Source: Desulfuromonadaceae bacterium (GTDB lineage Bacteria > Desulfobacterota > Desulfuromonadia > Desulfuromonadales > Geopsychrobacteraceae). From it: 5,695 nt of DNA. A program made the position numbers and the translations under genes. Each line of letters begins with the position of its first letter. Position 1 is the stretch's first letter. The stretch is taken from NCBI GenBank assembly GCA_030639985.1, contig DAOWKG010000168.1, forward strand, positions 1 to 5,695. The letters are read 5' to 3'. The notes beneath the pieces were generated by a model that saw nothing but the letters and a program-made list of their open reading frames with translations, was not told the DNA's origin and made no database searches. Positions 1-5,649 of this stretch are shown piece after piece.

Positions 1-60
1 ATCAATAAATCGACCCGACGTGATATTGAATCAATTCTGACGTTGGCTGATCTGCAGTAA
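1..60 (+). CDS. 3' end of an unidentified plus-strand gene (partial)
   Basis: Frame 1 is open from the first base and ends at a TAA at 58-60. It gives 19 residues, beginning INKSTRRD and ending ILTLADLQ, a charged then amphipathic tail typical of a protein C-terminus. The rest of the gene lies outside the window. The frame stops just before a T-run that looks like a terminator, and the gene converges on the decarboxylase gene, whose stop is 23 bp further on. Both facts favour a real gene end over a chance open frame. The tail is too short to assign a family, and I do not recognise it. Confidence 0.5.
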   Translation: MNKSTRRDIESILTLADLQ

Positions 61-74
61 GCGGCCGATTTTTT
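42..74 (+). terminator. possible intrinsic terminator overlapping the stop of the left-edge gene
   Basis: Bases 42-49 (GTTGGCTG) can pair with 62-69 (CGGCCGAT), with three G-U wobbles in RNA and a 12-nt loop. An alternative compact hairpin pairs CTGC at 52-55 with GCGG at 61-64. Either way the stem is followed by six Ts at 69-74, as in a Rho-independent terminator acting on plus-strand transcripts. The stop codon lies inside the loop. The minus-strand reading has no T-run, so this would not terminate the decarboxylase transcript. The stem is short and wobble-rich, hence moderate confidence. Confidence 0.4.
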
Positions 75-83
75 ACCAGTAAT

Positions 84-1523
84 TTATCCCTTAAATTTCT
101 TTCTGATCTTTCTGACCTCTTTACCGCAGACAATCTCTCCATCGCCGATATAAGCTTCATGGTTGGCATCAATGTGTTCCAGCTTATAGCGGTAGTTAAC
201 CATCAGTCCGGCCGACTGTTTAAGTCCGTTAGCCGAGAGGTCCCCAAGCCAGTTTATCCGATCCAGCCGGGAACCATTGGAAAGATGGAAATGGGCAACC
301 GGGTCATGTGCTTTGCCCCGTTTTTTGATCGTCAGCAAATAGTGGACGCATAGTGATAGCAGGGGCGTTTTCAACTGTTGCTTTAATTCTTCGCTGGCAA
401 TCCAGTCGGCATCCAAAATAGTTGAAATCTGTCTGACTGGATCGTGGCCACTGAGTTCACGTAAATGATCACGCAGTTGGGGTGGAAAAAAAGGTTTCAG
501 TATAGGCGCTTCAGCTTGGTCGAGCCATTTTCTGAAACCCGGAACCGGAGAGAGGGTAGCGAAAACTTTCAAACCTTTCAATTCTTTGGAGAGAGTTTCG
601 ACCACCTGTTTTATCAGAAAATTACCGAATTTTATCCCCGCCAACCCTTTTTGAGCATTCGAGATGGAATAGAAAATAGCCGTTGTCGCTTCCTCAGCTT
701 TTAATGGTTGCCGGTTTTTATCCAGTAAACTTTGAATTCCTGCCGGAATAGCGGGTACCAGTGCAACTTCTACAAAAGTGAGGGGCTCGTCCTTAACTTT
801 GTTATGAAAAAACGCAAAACAACGCCGATCGGTATTCAAGCGTTGTTTCATATCTGACCAGCTGGCTATTTCGTGTACCGCCTCATACGCCATTAGTTTT
901 TCCAGCAATGATGCCGAAGAATCCCAGGTGATTTCGCGTAGATCGAGAAGATTGACATCGAACAAGTTGGCCAGCAACTGTTTAAGGTCTATATTTAATT
1001 TGTGAAGTGCTGCTGAATTGCCCCTGATCGGGAGCAGGTCGGCACGTAGATTGATAAGAAAGCGAAAACCATCCGGCAGTGTATTGAAGGTTTTTAGCAG
1101 CTGCATGCGCGGGGGTACCAGTGCTGCACGTAATTCTAGTTCGGCACCAGTTCGGCTTTGTTGGTCGGTCGCTGTCTGCAGTGTTTGCATCGCTATCTGT
1201 AGATCATCGGCGTTGGTATCAAAGTGCTCTGCCAGTAGATTGAGAAATTTTTGCCGCCCTTCGCTGTTAAGATCAAGGTAGATTGTTGCCAGCGATGCCG
1301 CTCTAGCCTTGGCCGAGATATCACCTCCCTGTGAGGTAACACATTCGCCCATCTGCTCCACTACTTTTTTTTCGTCTTCAAACGGTAACTGCGGGTCAAT
1401 GCGGTTACTGAAAGCAGATTGGGCTATGTCGGTTAAGCCCCGCCAGCCTCGGGCAATCTCCTGAATAGATCGAAAAGTAAAACGCTGCTGCAATCTTTCT
1501 GCGGTACCATTATTAACCAGCAT
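84..1523 (-). CDS. malonyl-CoA decarboxylase (MCD family)
   Basis: This 479-residue protein is a cytosolic enzyme predicted to convert malonyl-CoA to acetyl-CoA and CO2. It matches the MCD family (human MLYCD, rhizobial MatA) along its whole length. An alpha-helical N-terminal domain covers roughly residues 1-190. The catalytic acetyltransferase-fold domain follows, with YSIS at 285-288, FATLSPVPGF at 321-330, HFHLSNG at 411-417, RINWLGD at 422-428 and NYRY at 443-446. Ser325 and His413 align with the human catalytic pair Ser329/His423, so the enzyme looks active. There is no organellar targeting extension. The ATG is supported by AGGAG six bases upstream. The gene follows the osmC-like gene by 118 bp and may be cotranscribed with it. 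I saw only weak hairpins in that gap (for example CTAGC/GCTAG at 1596-1608) and no clear promoter. No malonate transporter or malonyl-CoA synthetase gene is visible, so the source of its substrate is unknown; a role in removing malonyl-CoA or in malonate use is inference. Confidence 0.93.
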   Translation of the reverse strand: MLVNNGTAERLQQRFTFRSIQEIARGWRGLTDIAQSAFSNRIDPQLPFEDEKKVVEQMGECVTSQGGDISAKARAASLATIYLDLNSEGRQKFLNLLAEHFDTNADDLQIAMQTLQTATDQQSRTGAELELRAALVPPRMQLLKTFNTLPDGFRFLINLRADLLPIRGNSAALHKLNIDLKQLLANLFDVNLLDLREITWDSSASLLEKLMAYEAVHEIASWSDMKQRLNTDRRCFAFFHNKVKDEPLTFVEVALVPAIPAGIQSLLDKNRQPLKAEEATTAIFYSISNAQKGLAGIKFGNFLIKQVVETLSKELKGLKVFATLSPVPGFRKWLDQAEAPILKPFFPPQLRDHLRELSGHDPVRQISTILDADWIASEELKQQLKTPLLSLCVHYLLTIKKRGKAHDPVAHFHLSNGSRLDRINWLGDLSANGLKQSAGLMVNYRYKLEHIDANHEAYIGDGEIVCGKEVRKIRKKFKG

Positions 1524-1529
1524 GCTGCT

Positions 1530-1534
1530 CTCCT
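1530..1534 (-). promoter_or_regulatory. ribosome binding site of the malonyl-CoA decarboxylase gene
   Basis: On the minus strand AGGAG sits six bases before the ATG at 1523-1521, within TAGGAGAGCAGC. This is a near-consensus Shine-Dalgarno at good spacing and fixes the start codon. Confidence 0.75.
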
Positions 1535-1641
1535 AATGCTATGTATATTTTAAATTGTCGCACATATAGAAGTTTATCACATGTTTTGTGTTTTTCTAGC
1601 TCTGCTAGTGTTCTTCGGTGCAGGGTGTTTCCTGCCTTGAT

Positions 1642-2034
1642 TTATTCGGTAATAACTTCAAACTCCGGTGGATCGGCAATTGCTTTTTTGACCGAGCACA
1701 TCCCGGCGGCACGGATGAGGGCATTTTTGTATTTTTTCGGAAAATCCTCGGGTAACTGAATTGCGAGTTTGATCTTATCAAGGCGGCGAGATTCTTCGTT
1801 ACGCTCAATATCGAGAGTCATTCCTATGCTATCGGTAGCTATCTCACGTTGCTGGCAGAAACTTTGGACATAAAATCCGGAGCAAGTGACTATCGAAGCT
1901 AAAAACAACATGTAGGGTTCCGGGGCAGAATTAGCGCCACCGTTGTTTACCGGTTGGTCAGTGTGGACTTCAAAACCGTCAAAATGTGCTGTTACAAGTG
2001 CTCCTTCGGGGAAAGTAGCTTTGATCATCGACAT
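1642..2034 (-). CDS. OsmC family protein (probable thiol peroxidase-like or redox protein)
   Basis: This 130-residue protein is a small cytosolic member of the OsmC/Ohr superfamily. The N-terminal half has the beta-strand start and the family's APEPYMLFLASIVTCSG stretch (residues 38-53), which leads into the central helix carrying the first cysteine, Cys51. The second conserved cysteine is Cys113, in AAGMCSVKKAI. In OsmC and Ohr proteins these two cysteines form the active site that reduces organic hydroperoxides. The substrate of this subgroup (YhfA-like, shorter than Ohr and OsmC at about 140) is not established. Cys60, in the helix after Cys51, is an extra cysteine. The first ATG is preferred over the one two codons later because AAGGAGAT lies at a usable distance from it. 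The gene stands alone downstream of a long repeat-rich gap, with the decarboxylase gene following by 118 bp. Family assignment is firm; peroxidase activity is inferred. Confidence 0.88.
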   Translation of the reverse strand: MSMIKATFPEGALVTAHFDGFEVHTDQPVNNGGANSAPEPYMLFLASIVTCSGFYVQSFCQQREIATDSIGMTLDIERNEESRRLDKIKLAIQLPEDFPKKYKNALIRAAGMCSVKKAIADPPEFEVITE

Positions 2035-2044
2035 GAAGTTGGAT

Positions 2045-2049
2045 CTCCT
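2045..2049 (-). promoter_or_regulatory. ribosome binding site of the osmC-like gene
   Basis: On the minus strand AAAAAAGGAGATCC precedes the ATG at 2034-2032, leaving 10 bases after AGGAG (about eight if GGAGAT is taken as the core). The spacing favours the first ATG, since the second, at 2028-2026, would be 16 bases away. Confidence 0.65.
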
Positions 2050-2124
2050 TTTTTGCTGGATAAAAACTTTAAGGCTGCGGGGTTACACTATCACCACTGA
2101 CCTGATTTGGTTTTGCATGGTTTT

Positions 2125-2172
2125 ATCGCCATTAGAGACGTTTACGTCTCGTTGGGCGATACATCGCTCAAT
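2125..2172. repeat. REP-like extragenic palindrome (two abutting hairpins)
   Basis: GAGACG at 2135-2140 pairs perfectly with CGTCTC at 2145-2150 across a TTTA loop. Immediately after it, GTTGGGCGAT (2151-2160) pairs across AC with ATCGCTCAAT (2163-2172), ten positions with two G-U wobbles. ATCGCC at 2125-2130 can also pair with GGCGAT at 2155-2160, giving a mutually exclusive long stem that encloses the first hairpin. Compact GC-containing palindromes of this kind in gaps between genes resemble REP elements mobilised by RAYT (Y1) transposases, and the GTTGGG-CTCAA type of stem is one I associate with such families. No transposase is present, and a repeat identity needs other copies in the genome. 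Confidence 0.5.
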
Positions 2173-2292
2173 CAATATAACGTACGACAACTTTGTTCAT
2201 GCCCGTAACAATACCGAAGCGTTGCTACGCAGCAGATAGTTAATCACAAAATCTACAGTTGAAATGGCGCAGAAAGTCTTGCGAAAGAAATA

Positions 2293-2369
2293 AAAAGAGT
2301 TTCTTTTGCTCTCGTTTTCTTTGCGATCAAAGAAAATGAAGTCGGCTGTCGGTCCGAAAACCGACGGTC
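2293..2369 (-). terminator. hairpin cluster downstream of rep, probable transcription terminator region
   Basis: Three stems follow one another past the rep stop codon. The first pairs 2344-2353 with 2360-2369 (core GTCGGT/ACCGAC, ten positions with two wobbles, six-base loop). The second pairs 2312-2323 with 2328-2339 (core TTTTCTTTG/CAAAGAAAA, loop CGAT, twelve positions with one wobble). The third pairs AAAAGA at 2293-2298 with TCTTTT at 2302-2307, and on the minus strand is followed by TATTTC. On the minus strand the first stem leads into TTCATTTTC and the last into T-rich sequence, compatible with intrinsic termination of rep. None has a classic GC stem plus clean U-run, and the array may instead be a dispersed extragenic repeat. 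Confidence 0.45.
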
Positions 2370-2382
2370 TTGACCACCATAA

Positions 2383-4422
2383 TCAATCCCCAAACATCTG
2401 ATTCATATTAGCAAAGAAATTACTCGCACTAGCATCTTTCTCTTCTTCCGTAGTAGCCGCAGGTTGCTCACTACTAGCTTGTAACAATAACTCTGCCGGT
2501 ATTTCACTGAGAAAACGACTTGGCTCCCGTTGATCGAGTTTGCCATATTTACGTCGTTGCCGTGCCCCCAGCAGAAACAGTTGTTGCTGCGCTCTGGTGA
2601 TGCCGACGTAACACAATCGTCGCTCTTCATCGATAGCAGCGGCATCGGCAAGTGAATTCTTATGGGGTAAAAACCCCTCTTCCATTCCCGCTAGAAAGAT
2701 TACCGGAAACTCAAGCCCTTTACTTGAATGGAGGCTCATCAGGGTAACGCTATCAGAACTCAATTTGCTCTCTTTGTCATTTTTGCCCGCAGCACTGTCA
2801 TCAAATATTGATAGCCGTTCCAGAAAACCAGCCAGGTCTGGTTGCGGGGTGCGCTCAAGGTAGATTGCCATACTGTTGAATAATTCTTCCTGATTTTCAA
2901 CCCGCCGTCGGGCAACTTGATGGTCCTTTTCCTGCCGATAAATTTCATCCGCTAACTTAAGTTCAGCAATCAACTCCTGCAAGGTTTCCAGCAACCGTAG
3001 TGGTTGTTTAAAGCGTTTCTGATAACGTTTTATCAAGGTTACAAAATCGGCACATGCGATTGCGGTTCGATCTTGCATTTTGGGAACTAGATCAACTTGT
3101 TGCAGAATATTCCACAGCGACCTTTTCTCCTCTGCGGAGTAGCGAATGATGTGGTCAATACTGCCGGTACCAATCCCCCGTTTAGGATAGTTGAGTATGC
3201 GCAGGAGATTAACCTCATCGGCCGGATTTTGAATCACCTTTAAGTAGGCAATTACGTCCTTGATCTCTTTGCGATCAAAAAACTGTTGTCCGCCAATTAA
3301 TACGTAAGGGATATTTTCGTAACGCAACTGCTCTTCAAAGGCGCGCGATTGACTATTGGTACGATAGAGGATGGCAAAATCACCGTACTTGAGCTTCCCC
3401 TTATATTTTTCGATATGGATTTGCTCCATCACTTGCCGGGCTTCATCTTCACCGTCTTCACAGAGACGATATTCAATTTTTGCCCCGGTGCCACTATCGG
3501 TCCAGAGGGCTTTCTCGCGCCGTTGTTTGTTGTTTTTGATTACCGCATTGGCAGCAGCAAGGATGTTGCCGGTCGAGCGATAATTTTGTTCCAGTTTGAT
3601 GACGCTGGTGTCGGGGAAATCGTTCTCAAAATCGAGAATATTGGCAACATCGGCACCTCGGAAGGCGTAGATCGATTGATCGTCATCGCCCACCACACAG
3701 AGGTTGCCATGGGAGCTCGCCAGTAATTTTAATAACCGGTACTGTACCGGATTGGTGTCCTGATATTCATCGACCATCTGATATTGAAAGCGGTCACAGT
3801 AATGGTCGAGTATGTCAGGATATTGTTCCAATAATTGTACCGCGAGCATCAGCAGATCATCGAAATCTACCGCGTTGAACGCTTTTAATGCCTGTTGATA
3901 GCGGGGGTAAATGGTGGTTACTAGAGCCGAAAGGGGGTCGCGATCGGAAGCTTGGTATTTATCTGCGCTGATCAGATGGTTTTTAGCATTGCTGATGCGC
4001 CAGAGAAGTTGATCGGCAGCCTTGGAACTGCTTTCAGCACCAATCTCGCGCAACAGATCACGAATCAGTCGTTGTTGATCAGATGAGGCATAAATCGAAA
4101 AATTCTTTTTGAAACCCAGTCGGTCAATATGGGCCTTAAGGATACGCAGGCACAGGGAGTGAAAGGTAGCAATCAGCATCCCTTTGGCGCTGTTTTTGCC
4201 CACCATTTCGTTGACCCGTTCCGCCATTTCCCGGGCTGCCTTATTAGTGAATGTTACCGCCAGAATTTGCCGTGCTGCTACCCCCTGATGTAGCAAATGG
4301 GCGATGCGGCAGGTGATTACCCGGGTTTTTCCCGATCCGGCTCCGGCTAATAGGAGGAGGGAGCCTTTTTTATGGGTGACTGCTTTTCGTTGTTGCGGAT
4401 TGAGGCTGTTGAGGTCGAACAT
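2383..4422 (-). CDS. rep: ATP-dependent DNA helicase, Rep/UvrD family (superfamily 1A)
   Basis: This 679-residue protein is a 3'-to-5' single-strand DNA translocase and helicase of the UvrD/Rep/PcrA group. These enzymes clear proteins from DNA ahead of forks and help restart replication. All signature motifs are present and intact: Q-motif NPQQR (8-12), Walker A AGAGSGKT (26-33, Lys32), Ia TFTNKAAREM (57-66), TFHS (86-89), Walker B VDEYQDTN (217-224), III VGDDDQSIYAFRGA (244-257), IV LEQNYRST (277-284), V LHSSKGLEF (564-572), EEGFLPH (581-587) and VI EERRLCYVGITRA (599-611). Length and the lack of a long PcrA/UvrD C-terminal extension fit Rep (673 residues in E. coli) better than UvrD, but the orthology call is inference. 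The ATG at 4422-4420 is the only usable start: the frame is closed by a TGA 15 codons upstream with no ATG, GTG or TTG between. No good Shine-Dalgarno precedes it; the leader just upstream is AT-rich (GATATATA). It has its own 270-bp upstream gap, so it is probably transcribed separately from yhcC. Confidence 0.95.
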   Translation of the reverse strand: MFDLNSLNPQQRKAVTHKKGSLLLLAGAGSGKTRVITCRIAHLLHQGVAARQILAVTFTNKAAREMAERVNEMVGKNSAKGMLIATFHSLCLRILKAHIDRLGFKKNFSIYASSDQQRLIRDLLREIGAESSSKAADQLLWRISNAKNHLISADKYQASDRDPLSALVTTIYPRYQQALKAFNAVDFDDLLMLAVQLLEQYPDILDHYCDRFQYQMVDEYQDTNPVQYRLLKLLASSHGNLCVVGDDDQSIYAFRGADVANILDFENDFPDTSVIKLEQNYRSTGNILAAANAVIKNNKQRREKALWTDSGTGAKIEYRLCEDGEDEARQVMEQIHIEKYKGKLKYGDFAILYRTNSQSRAFEEQLRYENIPYVLIGGQQFFDRKEIKDVIAYLKVIQNPADEVNLLRILNYPKRGIGTGSIDHIIRYSAEEKRSLWNILQQVDLVPKMQDRTAIACADFVTLIKRYQKRFKQPLRLLETLQELIAELKLADEIYRQEKDHQVARRRVENQEELFNSMAIYLERTPQPDLAGFLERLSIFDDSAAGKNDKESKLSSDSVTLMSLHSSKGLEFPVIFLAGMEEGFLPHKNSLADAAAIDEERRLCYVGITRAQQQLFLLGARQRRKYGKLDQREPSRFLSEIPAELLLQASSEQPAATTEEEKDASASNFFANMNQMFGD

Positions 4423-4488
4423 TATATATCTATCACATTCTGTCGTATGGGGTTGATTAAGTCGGTTTCATCTGCTAGGTTCTGCGCC

Positions 4489-4614
4489 ATGTTTCGTTTA
4501 TCAATTATATTTATTAGTTTGCTTTGGGCGTCATTGATGCTGATCTCCTATAGTGGCGCAACGCCCGAACTGGACAAATCAGCTGTCGAAGTTTCTACTT
4601 CAAGCCGTTCCTAG
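4489..4614 (+). CDS. possible small exported or membrane peptide (hypothetical, 41 aa)
   Basis: An ATG at 4489 opens a 41-codon plus-strand frame ending in TAG at 4612-4614, in the gap between rep and yhcC. The product begins MFRLSIIFISLLWASLMLIS, a basic start followed by an uninterrupted hydrophobic stretch of about 16 residues. SYSGA-TPELDKSA follows, which would suit a signal peptidase I cut after Ala24, leaving a 17-residue hydrophilic tail. No lipobox cysteine is present, so it is not a lipoprotein. A weak AGGT lies eight bases upstream of the ATG. The same frame extends upstream into the rep coding region, but the internal ATG matches the signal-like segment. I do not recognise it. A chance ORF in an AT-rich gap is a real alternative. 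Confidence 0.25.
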   Translation: MFRLSIIFISLLWASLMLISYSGATPELDKSAVEVSTSSRS

Positions 4615-4676
4615 CATTTGAATATCTGCCAATCTTATCTCCGTTAGCACGGGGCGTACGCCGGATTTTCTTCAAT

Positions 4677-4704
4677 TCCTCACTCCTTACGCCTAACTCC
4701 TCAC
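4677..4704. repeat. 7-bp tandem repeat, four units
   Basis: Four consecutive heptamers on the plus strand read TCCTCAC, TCCTTAC, GCCTAAC and TCCTCAC (minus-strand consensus GTnAGGn). The first and last units are identical, and the inner two each differ from them at one or two positions. The array overlaps the last three sense codons and the stop of yhcC, and continues into the intergenic gap. Heptamer arrays of this GTGAGGA type are something I associate with several proteobacterial genomes, but other copies cannot be checked here. Confidence 0.7.
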
Positions 4705-5613
4705 GTACTTGTCCCCCTGCTTAGACCCGCGTCGTTGCAGTTCGGCGTCTATAGCGTTGAGAACTTCCCACTTATTCATCGACCACTGTGGTGCCAGCAG
4801 AATATCTCGGGGACCATCACCGGTCAGGCGGTGGATCAGGGTGTCAGGTGGTAACCTCTCGATAAAATCGACTACCAGCTCGACATATTCTCCCATCTCC
4901 AACATCGGTACCTGCCCTTGTTTGTATAATTCTCCCAATTGGGTGCCATTGAGAACGTGGAGCAGGTGTAGTTTTATCCCATCGACCTTAAGGCGAGCGA
5001 CTTCGGTCGCGGTTGCCAGAATATCGGCACGACTTTCACCCGGCAGCCCGATAATTACGTGGGCGCAAATGCGTAGATTGCGTTGTTTGGCACGCTGGTA
5101 AGCATCGAGAAAACAGGCGTAGTCGTGACCACGTTGCAGGTAGTTAAGGGTGCGGTCATGGATGGTTTGTAGCCCCAGTTCCAACCAGAAATCGGTCTGC
5201 TGGTGATATTCTCCCAACAGATCCATAACTGCTTCGGGCAGACAATCGGGACGAGTACCAACCGCCAGCCCGACGACATCTTCAACGGCTAGCGCCTGAT
5301 CATAGCAATCGCGCAATTTGGCAACCGGGGCAAAAGTATTGGAAAATGGCTGAAAATAAGCGATAAACCATTTAGCCCGGTATTTGCGTCGCATTATATC
5401 CTTGGCGTGTTCAATTTGACCGGCAATAGTTTCACTGCGTTCTATCCCGACCGCTCCGGAACCACCGGGATCACAGAAAATACAGCCACCGGCATTTCGG
5501 CCCCCCTGACGATTCGGGCAGCCAAAACCGGCATCGATCGAAACTTTATGAACTCTTCCACCAAAGTGTTGTTTCAGGTAGGTCGAGTAGAGATTAAAGG
5601 CTTTTGTTCGCAT
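4693..5613 (-). CDS. yhcC: radical SAM protein, TIGR01212 family (YhcC/YtqA-like)
   Basis: With the start chosen here the protein has 306 residues and is cytosolic. The radical SAM cluster site is Cys32-x11-Cys44-x2-Cys47 (CPNRQGGRNAGGCIFC), the widened spacing typical of TIGR01212. Other family blocks follow: VHKVSIDAGF before the cluster, YFQPFSNTFAP, VGLAVGTRPDCLP, WLELGLQTIHDRTL, GHDYACF and HVIIGLPGE. It should bind a 4Fe-4S cluster and cleave S-adenosylmethionine. From memory, the Bacillus relative YtqA (MnmL) takes part in mnm5 modification of tRNA wobble uridine; the role of proteobacterial YhcC is less clear, so substrate assignment here is inference. The frame extends 12 codons further up to a TTG, but the ATG at 5613-5611 is preferred because MRTKAFNLYSTYLK matches where family members begin. 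Neither start has a good Shine-Dalgarno. The C-terminal residues VRS and the stop are encoded by a 7-bp repeat array, so the end may be lineage-specific. Confidence 0.9.
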   Translation of the reverse strand: MRTKAFNLYSTYLKQHFGGRVHKVSIDAGFGCPNRQGGRNAGGCIFCDPGGSGAVGIERSETIAGQIEHAKDIMRRKYRAKWFIAYFQPFSNTFAPVAKLRDCYDQALAVEDVVGLAVGTRPDCLPEAVMDLLGEYHQQTDFWLELGLQTIHDRTLNYLQRGHDYACFLDAYQRAKQRNLRICAHVIIGLPGESRADILATATEVARLKVDGIKLHLLHVLNGTQLGELYKQGQVPMLEMGEYVELVVDFIERLPPDTLIHRLTGDGPRDILLAPQWSMNKWEVLNAIDAELQRRGSKQGDKYVRS

Positions 5614-5620
5614 GGGTGAA

Positions 5621-5649
5621 ACTATGCCAGTTGCAGCGCAACAGGGCAA
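5621..5649 (-). promoter_or_regulatory. candidate sigma-70-like promoter of yhcC
   Basis: On the minus strand TTGCCC (5649-5644) is followed, after exactly 17 bases, by CATAGT (5626-5621). Each hexamer matches consensus at four of six positions. The predicted transcription start would fall at about the yhcC ATG, implying a leaderless or nearly leaderless message, which fits the absence of a Shine-Dalgarno. An inverted repeat GTTGC/GCAAC lies in the spacer. Matches this weak arise often by chance. Confidence 0.22.

Larger units (their letters stand above)
2035..2382. other. 348-bp intergenic region rich in inverted repeats
   Basis: No convincing gene lies between the osmC-like start and the rep stop. 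A plus-strand open frame reaching 2239 begins inside the osmC-like gene and has no family features, so I treat it as spurious. The region holds the osmC-like ribosome binding site, a REP-like double hairpin (2125-2172), and a run of hairpins immediately past rep (2293-2369). The osmC-like promoter should lie here on the minus strand, but I found no clear -35/-10 pair. The bases between the two hairpin groups (about 2173-2290) show nothing I can name. Confidence 0.6.

Noticed and set aside
755..1125. Twelve-base sequence GGGTACCAGTGC present twice in the decarboxylase gene
   Set aside because: Both copies encode Ala-Leu-Val-Pro in conserved parts of the protein, and about one 12-mer repeat is expected by chance in a window this size.
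1943..2239. 98-codon plus-strand open frame over the osmC-like start and the intergenic gap
   Set aside because: Its first third is antisense to the well-supported osmC-like gene, its remainder crosses the hairpin region, and the product shows no domain or signal features.
3349..3726. 125-codon plus-strand open frame inside rep
   Set aside because: It is entirely antisense to the conserved helicase motifs, so it is a shadow of the rep codon pattern.
3736..3750. Near-perfect palindrome CCGGTAC-T-GTACCGG within rep
   Set aside because: It encodes the ordinary helicase residues PVQYR just after the Walker B block, and a dyad of this size in coding DNA is likely chance.
4641..4662. CCGT/ACGG hairpin and the palindrome GGCGTACGCC near the end of yhcC as a terminator
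   Set aside because: The stems are only 3-4 pairs, and the T-run (ATTTTC) lies on the plus-strand side, so it is not a convincing terminator for yhcC. For the small plus-strand ORF it is only a weak possibility.
4709..5101. 130-codon plus-strand frame opposite yhcC
   Set aside because: It lies fully antisense to the radical SAM coding region, and its Ser/Arg-rich composition is typical of a shadow frame.
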